DNA of 14,372 bases from Crocinitomicaceae bacterium (GCA_027084145.1 JALWLM010000295.1:1-14372); one strand, 5' to 3'. Counted from the first letter of the stretch, positions 1 through 8,901 are shown. Numbers and translations are program-made. Notes: generated by a model from the letters alone, not told the origin.

Positions 1-573
1 GTCCATCATCGGGTAAAAAACAATTTACAATTTATCACTAGTATGTTGCACCTACAATCTTCTCATTTACCTCCAAATCATAAAAAACATTTTGATATTG
101 CTATACAAAGAATACATGCTATCGCTATTTTACATCATATCATCTATCAAAAAGAGATTGATTCCCCTCCAACATGTCAATATTTAAAATCTATTTTTAA
201 GCTAATTATTAAAAATTATATCTCTAACTCTGAGGACATTTTAATCATGAATGTTGAAAATTGTAAAATAAATAGAGAGGCACTCACTCCTATCACCTTA
301 ATCATCAATGAATTGATTTCTAATTCTTTTCAACATGCTTTTAAAGATATTACAAACCCTAAAATTCAAATTAATGTAAAAAAGATTGGTGATTCTTTAA
401 ATATTATGTATAGTGATAATGGGAAATGGGTAGAAAACTCTCACAACGGATTTGGTCTTGAAATGAAAAAATCTCTATTGGAACAATTAGGAGGGAAGTC
501 CAATATTCGAAAAACAGCAGAAGGAACTTTTATTGATATTGAAGTCCCATATACAAACGAAGTACAAGTTTAA
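1..573 (+). CDS. Sensor histidine kinase, HisKA_2 type (C-terminal part, cut by window edge)
   Basis: The frame is open from base 1, so the gene starts outside the window; the ATG at 43 is internal. The first visible residues, VHHRVKNNLQFITSMLHLQS, are the H-box of the HisKA_2 dimerisation/phosphoacceptor domain, with the likely phosphorylated His just before RVKNN. An HATPase_c domain follows: N-box NELISNSFQHAF (about residues 103-114 of the visible part), G1 box DNG (about 139-141) and G2 box GFGLEM (about 150-155). The protein should autophosphorylate on His and pass the phosphate to a response regulator. About 190 residues are visible, so the sensor region and stimulus are unknown. No response regulator gene is in the window. 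The gene converges on the DUF4249 gene with 6 bases between stop codons. The family call is secure from the motifs. Confidence 0.88.
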   Translation, partial: VHHRVKNNLQFITSMLHLQSSHLPPNHKKHFDIAIQRIHAIAILHHIIYQKEIDSPPTCQYLKSIFKLIIKNYISNSEDILIMNVENCKINREALTPITLIINELISNSFQHAFKDITNPKIQINVKKIGDSLNIMYSDNGKWVENSHNGFGLEMKKSLLEQLGGKSNIRKTAEGTFIDIEVPYTNEVQV

Positions 574-579
574 AATACT

Positions 580-1536
580 CTAAGGAACACAAATTACAGT
601 ATCATAAACCGGAGAAAATCCTGCCCACAAACCTAAAGCTCCCCCTTCAATATTTGTTGGAATGTTGGTTGGTGTTGCAAACGGATTACCTCCTGTAGCC
701 AATTGTGTATATTTCTTTTCCAAATACTCGTAAACTTTAGCGTCCATTTTTGAAAATTTAATCACAACGGTATCTCCATAAACATATCGTCCTCTGATAC
801 TATCCGGAACACTCTCACCGTAACCTGAAGGGTTGTCATAAAAGAAATCAAATGTCAACCCGTCAAAAAACTCATCATCAAAAACAGGACCTCTCGTTTT
901 CTTGAAAAACGCATCCTTGGGGGCTCCTGTAAGTGTGTCAATACTAATGATTCGAGACTCCCATTGATAAGCATCGTATTGATTAACAGGATCTGATAAG
1001 TTTGCCCAAACAAAACCATGATGCGTCAACGGAGCATCGGCTTTCCACCATATTGAATTTAATGGTGTTGGAGCCACTATTTCTGTTGTCGATGTATATG
1101 TCTCTCCTTGATAATTTACCGTTAAAGTATAGCTCTTACCGACTGCTCCAAAAACAGCCGGATTTGTCGTCGTGTAACCACAAATGCTTACCGTAGAAAG
1201 TAAAGCGGGTTCTATTCCTAAAATACTTGCCAACTGGTCTAATTCTGCTGGGGACAAGTTATCTGAACAAAATTCATCTAATTGGACAGTTGTATTTCCA
1301 TCCGAAACCGTAACAACCGCTCCTTGCACAAAAGAATTTAAAAATGCATTAACATCTGTCGGTGCATAAATGTTTCTGGATAAAGACAACAAAACAATCG
1401 GTGGCAGTCCTGTTTCTATCTGTCCGTCAATTACTAACTTTTCTTTATGCCCGGGAATATCAATTTTCACCTCTTTGGTACATGAAAAAAGAAATGCAAA
1501 CAACATGAACCCTATATAAACAATATTTTTCATCAT
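580..1536 (-). CDS. DUF4249 family outer-membrane lipoprotein
   Basis: The 318-aa product starts with a lipoprotein signal peptide: short positive N-terminus, hydrophobic stretch, and lipobox LFSC with Cys19 as the likely lipidated residue. The following region, with VIDGQIETGLPPIVLLSLSR and a later TYTSTTEIVAPTPL, is typical of DUF4249 proteins, which in Bacteroidota are commonly encoded right after a TonB-dependent receptor. The same arrangement is seen here: the receptor's TAG stop is followed by one base and then ATG ATG. I chose the first ATG (1536); the frame also opens at a TTG at 1548, inside the receptor gene, which is less likely. The biochemical role of DUF4249 is not known. By analogy with SusD-type proteins it may be a surface-exposed partner of the receptor, but that is inference. 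Confidence 0.87.
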   Translation of the reverse strand: MMKNIVYIGFMLFAFLFSCTKEVKIDIPGHKEKLVIDGQIETGLPPIVLLSLSRNIYAPTDVNAFLNSFVQGAVVTVSDGNTTVQLDEFCSDNLSPAELDQLASILGIEPALLSTVSICGYTTTNPAVFGAVGKSYTLTVNYQGETYTSTTEIVAPTPLNSIWWKADAPLTHHGFVWANLSDPVNQYDAYQWESRIISIDTLTGAPKDAFFKKTRGPVFDDEFFDGLTFDFFYDNPSGYGESVPDSIRGRYVYGDTVVIKFSKMDAKVYEYLEKKYTQLATGGNPFATPTNIPTNIEGGALGLWAGFSPVYDTVICVP

Positions 1537-1537
1537 T

Positions 1538-3928
1538 CTAAAATTCAAAGTTCCACGTTACACTTGGTATAATGGGGAATAAAGTCACTTGTTTTACCGA
1601 TATTTTAAAATCTCCCGATAAAAAATCCCCGTCATTATCCACATATAAAAAATAAGGATTTGCCCGATTATAAACATTGTAAACCGAAAAAACCCAACTT
1701 GATTTCAATTTCTTCTTTACTTGAATAAGCTCTCCTGTGTCCGGATCTTTTTCCTCTTTAAATTCTTTTCCTTTTAATGTTGCCGATATGTCCAATCGAT
1801 GATATGGAGCCATTCGGGTTGAATTTCTTTGTCCATACTCATACAATAAATCTTGTCCCTGAACATACCATGATGTAGGCAAAGTCAAAGTATTTCCCGT
1901 TGCATAAATAAAAGCGACACCAAAAGACCATCTCTTGTTTAAATCATAATTAGCAACTATCGATAAATCGTGTCTTCTATCATACTTTGCAGGAAATGGA
2001 TTGCCATCATTCAGTGTTTCAAATAATCTTTCGGTTTTACTCCATGTATATCCAACCCATCCGGTTAGCTTTCCTGTTTTCTTTTTAAGAAAAAACTCTG
2101 ATCCATAACTCCAACCTTTACCAAAAGTCAGTAGATTGTCCGTATTGTCGTTGACATTATCCCCCGGTAACACCCCTTCTTTAAATTCAATAAGATTTCT
2201 CATGTCTTTGTAATAAAATTCTACTGACGATTCCAGTTTGTTTTCTAAAAAGTTCATAAAATATCCAATAGATGCTTGCCATCCTCTTTGTGGTTTTACT
2301 TTGTCCGTTGTAGGATACCAAATATCTGTCGGTAAAGAAACCGCGCTTAAGGAGGTCAAATGAACATATTGATAATTGTAAGCATAACTTGCCTTTATCG
2401 ATGCCTTGTTTTTTAATGCGTAACGCATTGAAATTCTCGGTTCTAATCCGTGATAAAACTTAATCAAATCTCCTTTTTCATATTGAATAATTGTTTCTTG
2501 TTGCCCTACCGCTCCGGGAATATAACGGGTAAAAGGCCCTACATGGTGAAACATGCTATACCTTAACCCTGCATTAACCTTAAACTCATCTGTAACATCA
2601 ATTTCATCAGCTACATAAAATGCCGTTTCATGACTTTTTATTTTTTGCGCAACTCCGGTGTCAAACACAGTCTCTCCACTCTCTGCCGAAACACTAATCG
2701 GGGTGAAAATGTGATGTGTATATTGTACTCCGTATTTTATTTTGTTTCTTGGATTTGCAAAATAAGTGAAATCAACTTTACCTCCCCAATCTTGAATTCC
2801 GGATTTCATTGTAAAACTAAATTGATCCTGCGAAGAAATGAATGAAAATGTATAATCGGTAAATGTTCCTGTAATATTCATAAATAATTTATCGGAAAAC
2901 AGATGATTCCAGCGAAGAGCAACAATTCCATTTCCCCAAGGCATTTTTACATCAAAATCATCTTCTTTGTTTCCGAAGCTAAATAAATCTTTACCATAAT
3001 AACTGCTAAGAAATATTTTATCTTTATCCGAAAGTTTATAATTCAACTTTAGGTTTAAATCATAAAAAAAATAACTGGTCCCGGAAAATGGTGAATCCTC
3101 GGGAATTGCTGCTTTCATCAGAAGATCTATATAGGTCCTTCTTCCCGAAACAATAAACGAACCTTTATCTTTTTTTAAGGGTCCCTCTACGGTTAACCGT
3201 GAAGAAATAGCCCCCAACCCTCCTTTGACTCCAAAGCGTTTTTTATTCCCTTCATTCATATTGACTTCAAGTACTGAAGACATTCTTCCCCCGAAATTAG
3301 CCGGCATACCTCCTTTAATCAAATTGACGCTTTTTACCGCATCAGAATTAAATACAGAGAAAAAACCAAATAAATGCGAAGCATTATAAACCGTTGCTTC
3401 ATCTAATAAAACCAAGTTTTGATCCGGTCCTCCTCCCCGAACATAAAAGCCTTGTCCTCCCTCTGCCGCAGAGGAAACCCCGGGGAGAAATTGAATCGCC
3501 TTGATAATGTCCACTTCTCCCATAAATGCCGGAATTGCTTTAATTTCCGCAATTTTTAAATCAATTTGTCCGATTTTTGTGCTTTTTATATTTTCTTCTG
3601 CATGAGCATTTACTACAACTTCTTCGAGCTGTTGAACGTCTTGTCCAAATTCATAATCAAATCTGACATCTTTGGTTAAGTCCAATTTTTGTTTTTCTAT
3701 TTGTCCCGAAAAACGAAATTCTACAGTATAAACACCTGAGGGAATAGTCAATGAATAGAACCCGTAATTATTCGTAATCGTTCCTTTTTTGATACTTGGG
3801 ATATAAACTTTTGCTCCGATAAGTACTTCTCCGGAAGAGGCATCTGTCAAATAACCGCTTATTGTGCTTTCTTGAGTAAAGGCATTAAAGCTAAAAGCAA
3901 TTATCAATAACAATAAAATTATTTTCAT
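1538..3928 (-). CDS. TonB-dependent outer-membrane receptor with CarboxypepD_reg-like N-terminus
   Basis: The 796-aa protein has a signal peptide (residues 1 to about 19), then a carboxypeptidase-regulatory-like beta-sandwich (about 20-105: STISGYLTDASSGEVLIGAK). The TonB plug follows (about 115-225), with FLPGVSSAAEGGQGFYVRGG and GFFSVFNSDAVKSVNLIKGG. The rest is a beta-barrel rich in aromatic residues, ending with a terminal Phe (WNFEF), as expected for an outer-membrane barrel. It should import a bound ligand across the outer membrane using TonB-ExbBD energy. It is the first gene of a two-gene operon with the DUF4249 lipoprotein one base downstream. It is not a typical SusC/SusD pair: no SusD gene and no polysaccharide-degradation genes lie nearby. 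The substrate cannot be read from the sequence. The ATG at 3928 gives a proper signal peptide. Confidence 0.93.
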   Translation of the reverse strand: MKIILLLLIIAFSFNAFTQESTISGYLTDASSGEVLIGAKVYIPSIKKGTITNNYGFYSLTIPSGVYTVEFRFSGQIEKQKLDLTKDVRFDYEFGQDVQQLEEVVVNAHAEENIKSTKIGQIDLKIAEIKAIPAFMGEVDIIKAIQFLPGVSSAAEGGQGFYVRGGGPDQNLVLLDEATVYNASHLFGFFSVFNSDAVKSVNLIKGGMPANFGGRMSSVLEVNMNEGNKKRFGVKGGLGAISSRLTVEGPLKKDKGSFIVSGRRTYIDLLMKAAIPEDSPFSGTSYFFYDLNLKLNYKLSDKDKIFLSSYYGKDLFSFGNKEDDFDVKMPWGNGIVALRWNHLFSDKLFMNITGTFTDYTFSFISSQDQFSFTMKSGIQDWGGKVDFTYFANPRNKIKYGVQYTHHIFTPISVSAESGETVFDTGVAQKIKSHETAFYVADEIDVTDEFKVNAGLRYSMFHHVGPFTRYIPGAVGQQETIIQYEKGDLIKFYHGLEPRISMRYALKNKASIKASYAYNYQYVHLTSLSAVSLPTDIWYPTTDKVKPQRGWQASIGYFMNFLENKLESSVEFYYKDMRNLIEFKEGVLPGDNVNDNTDNLLTFGKGWSYGSEFFLKKKTGKLTGWVGYTWSKTERLFETLNDGNPFPAKYDRRHDLSIVANYDLNKRWSFGVAFIYATGNTLTLPTSWYVQGQDLLYEYGQRNSTRMAPYHRLDISATLKGKEFKEEKDPDTGELIQVKKKLKSSWVFSVYNVYNRANPYFLYVDNDGDFLSGDFKISVKQVTLFPIIPSVTWNFEF

Positions 3929-3950
3929 TTTTTCATCAATCGAATAACAA

Positions 3951-3979
3951 CAAAATTAAGAAATTAATATTACTGTCAA
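3951..3979 (-). promoter_or_regulatory. Candidate promoter of the receptor/DUF4249 operon
   Basis: On the minus strand, TAATTTTG (3958 down to 3951) fits the Bacteroidota -7 element TAnnTTTG. A TTG at 3979-3977 lies 18 bases upstream and could be the -33 element. Transcription would start near 3946, giving a leader of about 18 bases before the ATG at 3928. This is a motif match only. Confidence 0.45.
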
Positions 3980-4079
3980 GGGATGATCAATCATATAATT
4001 AAATGATGTAAAAACACTTTTATTTTTGATACAAATTAAAATTATCATACCAAAAAATAAGTAAACAATAAAGATTTTG

Positions 4080-4094
4080 AAGGCTTAAAGCCTT
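4080..4094. repeat. Perfect 7-bp palindrome upstream of the outer-membrane protein gene
   Basis: AAGGCTT-A-AAGCCTT is a perfect dyad with a one-base centre. As RNA it could form a short hairpin with loop TTAAA. It lies in the 206-base divergent gap (3929-4134), about 28 bases upstream of the -7 element for the gene at 4135. It could be a regulator-binding site; the position does not suit a terminator, since both flanking genes point away from it. Confidence 0.4.
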
Positions 4095-4122
4095 AACTAC
4101 AACAAAATAATATTTATTCCGT

Positions 4123-4130
4123 TATTTTTG
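4123..4130 (+). promoter_or_regulatory. Candidate -7 element of the OMP-waaA operon
   Basis: TATTTTTG fits TAnnTTTG exactly and ends 4 bases before the ATG at 4135. If it is used, transcription starts at or next to the A of the start codon and the mRNA is leaderless. No clear -33 TTG is seen at the expected spacing. A second TATTTTTG at 4021-4028 is an alternative promoter that would give a leader of about 100 bases containing the 4080-4094 palindrome. Confidence 0.4.
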
Positions 4131-4134
4131 CTGT

Positions 4135-4890
4135 ATGAAAACTATCTTATTCCTCATATTTTTATTATTCTCATTTACCGTTTTTAATCAAAGAAACACT
4201 AAAGACTCTATACTGTCCACTCCTTGGGTAAGCGTACAATACGGTGGAAATTGGACAGGGGGAGATTTGGCTCAACGCTACGGTTATCTTAATCATCTTG
4301 GAATGTTTGCAGGATGGAAAACTTCTAAAAATTGGATTTACGGAATAGATGGGAGTTTTATCTTTGGTAATACAATCCGCTTAACAGGACTGTTTGATGA
4401 AATTGTCGATTCTTATGGGAATATCACTGATCAAAACGGGGATATCGCTTCAGTATTTGTGATGGCCAGAGGTTTTCATATTAATGCAAGTGTCGGTAAA
4501 ATTTTTCCCGTTTTCTCTCCTAATCAAAACTCAGGTATTTTTGTTCATGCAGGAGCAGGATACTTATTACATAAATTAAGAATAGAAACTAATTATCATG
4601 TCGTCCCTCTTTTAGAACAAGATTACAAGAAAGGATATGATCGCTTAACGACAGGTGTCAATTTTCACCAATTTGTCGGGTATGCTTTAATGTTTAACAA
4701 AAGACCGATTAATGTTTATGGAGGTTTCTATATTCAAGAGGGACTGACTTATAATCGTAGAAATGTATTTTTTGACCGCCCGAATGAACCTGTATCCAAG
4801 GAACAACGCTTGGATTTACAATTTGGATTTAGAGTCGGATGGTTAATTCCTATCTACAAACGAACACCTAAAGCTTATTATTATAATTGA
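4135..4890 (+). CDS. Predicted outer-membrane beta-barrel protein upstream of waaA
   Basis: I do not recognise a named family. The 251-aa product has a signal peptide (residues 1 to about 19, a long run of I/L/F after MKT, ending near FNQ). The mature part alternates hydrophobic, aromatic and glycine-rich strands (for example WVSVQYGGNWTGG, IFVHAGAGYLLHKL, INVYGGFYIQEGL, LQFGFRVGWLIPIY), typical of a small outer-membrane barrel. Its TGA stop overlaps the ATG of waaA by one base (TGATG), so the two are almost certainly co-transcribed and probably translationally coupled. That suggests, but does not prove, a role at the outer membrane linked to lipopolysaccharide. The ATG at 4135 gives a proper signal peptide. 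Confidence 0.75.
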   Translation: MKTILFLIFLLFSFTVFNQRNTKDSILSTPWVSVQYGGNWTGGDLAQRYGYLNHLGMFAGWKTSKNWIYGIDGSFIFGNTIRLTGLFDEIVDSYGNITDQNGDIASVFVMARGFHINASVGKIFPVFSPNQNSGIFVHAGAGYLLHKLRIETNYHVVPLLEQDYKKGYDRLTTGVNFHQFVGYALMFNKRPINVYGGFYIQEGLTYNRRNVFFDRPNEPVSKEQRLDLQFGFRVGWLIPIYKRTPKAYYYN

Positions 4891-6095
4891 TGAATATGCT
4901 TTACCAACTCGGAATCTTTTTTCTCGGAGCAGGAATGAAAATGGCTTCTTTGTTTCATCCTAAAGCAAAGAAATGGGTAGATGGAAGAAAGAATTTGTTG
5001 AATCAACTCCCTTCAACAGAAGACGCTAAAATCGCTTGGTTTCACTGTGCTTCTTTAGGTGAGTTTGATCAAGGAATTCCTGTTATTAAAGCTTTTCGAC
5101 AAAAATTCCCCGAACATAAAATTTTATTGACCTTTTACTCTCCTTCAGGAATGGATTTTTACCAAAAAAGAGAAGCAGTTGCCGATTTTGTTTGCTACAT
5201 CCCTCTTGACACAAAGAAAAATGCAAAACGCTTTATTCAACATTTCCATCCGGAATATGCCTTTTTTATTAAATATGAATTTTGGTTAAATCACATTAAA
5301 GAAGCGACACAAAATGGTGCTAAAATCTACAATGTAAGCGGAGTATTTAGAAAAGAACAACGTTTTTTCAAACCTTATGGAACTATTTTTAGAAAAGCTC
5401 TCTCTTCTTTTACTCATTTCTTTGTACAAAATGAATCTTCCAAAAACCTGCTTTATCAAATCGGTATTAAAAATGTCACGATTACAGGAGACACTCGTTT
5501 TGACAGAGTGCTTGAAAACAAAAAAAACACTTCTGTCAATGAATCAATCATCCGATTTAAAGGAGAACGTCCCTTACTCATTGCGGGAAGTTCTTGGGAA
5601 GCAGAAGAGAACATATTAGCTCAGTGGAATACAGATGATTTTAAACTCCTCATTGCTCCTCATGATATTAGTGAAGGACATATCAAAAAAATTCAAAACT
5701 TATTTCCTAAAGCTATCCGGTACACTCGGGTTTCATCTTCTACGGATTTATCCTCTTACAAAGTAATGATTTTAGATACAATGGGACAATTAGCCTGTGC
5801 TTATCTGCATGGAGACATTGCTTTTGTCGGCGGCGGTTTTTCCGGAAATCTACATAATATTTTAGAACCTGCTGTTTTCGGTCTTCCTGTCCTATTCGGA
5901 CCTAAACATCAACGATTTCCCGAAGCGGAAACTTTTATTCAAAAAGGATTTGGGTTTGCAATTAAAAACATTAATGACTTTACAAAGTCCATTCAATTCA
6001 TTTCAAATAATTATGACAACATCAGTGAAAAAGAACAGTCGTTCGTAAAACAAAATGCAGGAGCTTCAGAAAAAATTATCCGTTTGGTGAATTAA
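4890..6095 (+). CDS. waaA: 3-deoxy-D-manno-octulosonic acid (Kdo) transferase
   Basis: This inner-membrane glycosyltransferase (KdtA/WaaA, family GT30) moves Kdo from CMP-Kdo to the lipid A precursor in lipopolysaccharide core synthesis. The 401-aa product has a hydrophobic N-terminal anchor (about residues 3-22). The N-terminal domain carries FHCASLGEFDQG, where Glu58 corresponds to the catalytic base of the family, then FIKYEFWLN. The C-terminal nucleotide-sugar domain has LIAGSSWEAEE, LIAPHDISEGH and the motif GGGFSGNLHNILEPAVFGLP. The length is normal for the family. I start it at the ATG at 4890, overlapping the upstream TGA; a TTG at 4887 is in frame but unlikely. The gene ends only 5 bases from the stop of convergent leuS. 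Whether one or two Kdo units are added cannot be told. Confidence 0.94.
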   Translation: MNMLYQLGIFFLGAGMKMASLFHPKAKKWVDGRKNLLNQLPSTEDAKIAWFHCASLGEFDQGIPVIKAFRQKFPEHKILLTFYSPSGMDFYQKREAVADFVCYIPLDTKKNAKRFIQHFHPEYAFFIKYEFWLNHIKEATQNGAKIYNVSGVFRKEQRFFKPYGTIFRKALSSFTHFFVQNESSKNLLYQIGIKNVTITGDTRFDRVLENKKNTSVNESIIRFKGERPLLIAGSSWEAEENILAQWNTDDFKLLIAPHDISEGHIKKIQNLFPKAIRYTRVSSSTDLSSYKVMILDTMGQLACAYLHGDIAFVGGGFSGNLHNILEPAVFGLPVLFGPKHQRFPEAETFIQKGFGFAIKNINDFTKSIQFISNNYDNISEKEQSFVKQNAGASEKIIRLVN

Positions 6096-6100
6096 ACGAA

Positions 6101-8875
6101 TTACACTACTACATTTACTATTTTACCCGGAACAACAATCACTTTTTTAGGTATTTTTCCATCTAACCATTTCTGCGATTTTTCATGTTCCAAAATCACT
6201 TTTTCAATATCTTTCGGGGCAAGATCTAAAGGCAATTCCAATTTAAATCGCATCTTTCCGTTAAAAGAAACAGGATATTCATGACTCGACTCTACTAAAT
6301 ATTGCTCTTCAAAAACAGGGAACGATGCTTGACTCACCGTTCCTTCCTCATGCCCTAATTTTGTCCAAAGTTCTTCTGCTATAAATGGAGCATACGGTGA
6401 AATTAAAACCGTTAAAGGTTCTAACACTTCCCGATGATGACATTTTTGATCGTTGAGTTCATTTACGCAAATCATCAACGTAGATACAACTGTATTAAAG
6501 GAATAACGATTCAAGTCTTCCGTTACTTTTTTAATCGTTTTATGAAGGGTTTTCAAACTTTCTTTGCTCGGCTTTTCTTCACTCACCGCAAAATTTCCCT
6601 CCTTGTCATGGAAAAGACGCCAGAACTTCCGTAAAAAATTATGAACTCCGTTGATTCCTTTCGTATCCCAAGGCTTACTTTGTTCTAACGGTCCTAAAAA
6701 CATTTCATACATACGAAGTGTGTCTGCTCCAAATCGCTCCACCAAATCATCCGGGTTTTCAACATTATATTTCGATTTAGACATTTTTTCTACCTCACTT
6801 CCGCAAATAAATGAACCGTCCTCTTCCGTAATAAACTCTGCATTTTTGTATTCTTCCCTCCACTCTCTAAATCTCTCAACATTTAATTTGTCATTATCCA
6901 CCAAAGAAATATCGACATGAATTGCACTAGCTTCAAAATCATCTTTTTTGGAAAGTGTTACAAAAGTATTCGAGTCCTTTATCCGGTATGCTAAACTGGA
7001 ACGACCTAAAATCATCCCTTGGTTAATCATCTTTTGGAACGGCTCATCAAAAGGAAGATAACCTAAATCATAAAGAAATTTTGTCCAAAAACGAGCATAT
7101 AATAAATGACCCGTTGCGTGTTCAGAGCCTCCAATATACAAGTCCACATTCTTCCAATATTCTACTTTATCTTTTGCAACAAACTCATCATCATTCTTAG
7201 GGTCTAAATAACGAACAAAATACCACGAACTTCCCGCCCACCCCGGCATTGTGTTGTACTCCATTCTGTCTCCGTTAAAATAATTCCAATCTTCTCTTTT
7301 CGCTCTTGCCAATGGTGGATCTCCATCTTCTGTCGGCAAATATTTATCTACTTTAGGTAACGTAATCGGCAAATATTCGTCTTCTATCACATAAGGTGTA
7401 TTTCCTTTATAATAAATCGGGAAAGGTTCTCCCCAAAAACGCTGACGACTAAAAACCGCATCTCTCAACCGATAATTGATTTTCTTTTGTCCAAATCCTC
7501 TCTTTTCGATTTCTTCAATTGCTTTTTCAAATGCTTCTTTGTAAGGTAGCCCGTTTAGAAAATCAGAATTGTCAATCACACTGTCTTTTTCCGTATAAGC
7601 ACCCTCTGAAACATCAATATCTTTAAATATATTTTTAATCGGAAGGTTGAAATACTTTGCAAAATCCCAATCTCTTTGATCTCCACAAGGTACAGACATC
7701 ACCGCGCCTGTTCCATATGAAGCAAGTACATAATCACCTATCCAAATCGGAATTTTCTCTCCGGTAAACGGATGAATCGCATAAGCTCCGGTAAATTCTC
7801 CCGAAATATCTTTCACGTTGGCTTGACGATCTCTTTCCGTCTTTAATGATGCTTCCTTTTGATATTCCGTTACTTTTTCTTTATATTCGGATGTTGTAAT
7901 TTTTTCAACTAATAAATGTTCCGGTGCTAACACCATAAAAGAAACTCCAAAAATAGTGTCCGGCCTTGTTGTAAACACTTCTATTTTCTCATTGTGTCCA
8001 TCTATCATAAAGAAAACGGAAGCCCCAACAGATTTACCAATCCAATTTCGTTGTTGTTCTTTAATGGCATCCGACCAATCTAATTGTTCCAATCCCTGTA
8101 ACAAACGTTCTGCATAAGCAGTAATACGCATTGACCATTGTAACATTTTCTTCTGTACTACAGGATGGTTTCCTCTCACCGAACGACCGTTAACTACCTC
8201 ATCGTTGGCTAATACCGTTCCTAATTTAGGACACCAGTTTACCCATGTCTCTGCCAAATAAGTCAAGCGATAGTCTTGAAGAATTTCTTGTTGCCTTTCT
8301 TCTGAAAAATCTCGCCACTCCTCTGCGGTAAAAACAATAGAACAACTATTCGACGTATCAACATCTTTATTGCCTTTTTCATTAAAAATTTTGATTAACT
8401 CACCTATCGGCTTTGCCTTATCCGCTTTATTGTCGTAGTACGAATTGAAAAATTGCTTAAAAATCCATTGTGTCCATTTGTAATAATCGGGATTTGATGT
8501 TCTTATTTCTCTATCCCAATCAAATGAAAATCCTATTTTATCAAGTTGTTGACGATATCGTTTGATATTTTGTTCCGTTGTTACCGCTGGATGTTGTCCT
8601 GTCTCAATAGCGTATTGCTCTGCCGGAAGACCAAATGAATCATATCCCATCGGGTGAAGAACATTATATCCTTGTAATCGCTTGTATCTTGCATAAATAT
8701 CAGATGCTATATAACCTAAAGGATGTCCAACATGCAACCCCGCTCCGGAAGGATAAGGAAACATATCTAATACATAAAATTTCGGTTTCTCTAAGTCTTC
8801 AACCGTTTTGAAAGTTTTGTTTTCACCCCAAAATGTTCTCCATTTTTGTTCTATCTCTCTAAAATTATAGTCCAT
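6101..8875 (-). CDS. leuS: Leucyl-tRNA synthetase
   Basis: This cytoplasmic class I enzyme charges tRNA-Leu with leucine. In the 924-aa product the HIGH motif is HVGH at residues 48-51 (after PYPSGAGL) and KMSKS is at 697-701. The CP1 editing domain lies roughly between residues 230 and 430 and keeps TTRPDTIFG (302-310) and GTGAVMSVPCGDQRDWDFA, where Asp399 and Asp402 match the editing-site aspartates; canonical bacterial enzymes often have PAHD where this one has PCGD. The catalytic core continues with SRQRFWGEPFPIYY and MPGWAGSSWYFVRY. About 60 residues (roughly 631-690) are inserted just before KMSKS, which I believe is usual for Bacteroidota. The anticodon-binding domain and a C-terminal domain (FNGKMRFKLELP) are present. 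The ATG at 8875 starts directly with the usual YNFREIEQKW, so the start is well supported. Confidence 0.98.
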   Translation of the reverse strand: MDYNFREIEQKWRTFWGENKTFKTVEDLEKPKFYVLDMFPYPSGAGLHVGHPLGYIASDIYARYKRLQGYNVLHPMGYDSFGLPAEQYAIETGQHPAVTTEQNIKRYRQQLDKIGFSFDWDREIRTSNPDYYKWTQWIFKQFFNSYYDNKADKAKPIGELIKIFNEKGNKDVDTSNSCSIVFTAEEWRDFSEERQQEILQDYRLTYLAETWVNWCPKLGTVLANDEVVNGRSVRGNHPVVQKKMLQWSMRITAYAERLLQGLEQLDWSDAIKEQQRNWIGKSVGASVFFMIDGHNEKIEVFTTRPDTIFGVSFMVLAPEHLLVEKITTSEYKEKVTEYQKEASLKTERDRQANVKDISGEFTGAYAIHPFTGEKIPIWIGDYVLASYGTGAVMSVPCGDQRDWDFAKYFNLPIKNIFKDIDVSEGAYTEKDSVIDNSDFLNGLPYKEAFEKAIEEIEKRGFGQKKINYRLRDAVFSRQRFWGEPFPIYYKGNTPYVIEDEYLPITLPKVDKYLPTEDGDPPLARAKREDWNYFNGDRMEYNTMPGWAGSSWYFVRYLDPKNDDEFVAKDKVEYWKNVDLYIGGSEHATGHLLYARFWTKFLYDLGYLPFDEPFQKMINQGMILGRSSLAYRIKDSNTFVTLSKKDDFEASAIHVDISLVDNDKLNVERFREWREEYKNAEFITEEDGSFICGSEVEKMSKSKYNVENPDDLVERFGADTLRMYEMFLGPLEQSKPWDTKGINGVHNFLRKFWRLFHDKEGNFAVSEEKPSKESLKTLHKTIKKVTEDLNRYSFNTVVSTLMICVNELNDQKCHHREVLEPLTVLISPYAPFIAEELWTKLGHEEGTVSQASFPVFEEQYLVESSHEYPVSFNGKMRFKLELPLDLAPKDIEKVILEHEKSQKWLDGKIPKKVIVVPGKIVNVVV

Positions 8876-8901
8876 CCTTTATGCGCTATTAAAATCTGCA
8901 A

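Noticed and set aside
1002..1369. Two short plus-strand open frames inside the DUF4249 gene
   Set aside because: They run antisense to a well-supported gene, with no start signals and no recognisable protein features.
6434..6920. Two short plus-strand open frames inside leuS
   Set aside because: They are antisense shadows of conserved leuS coding sequence.
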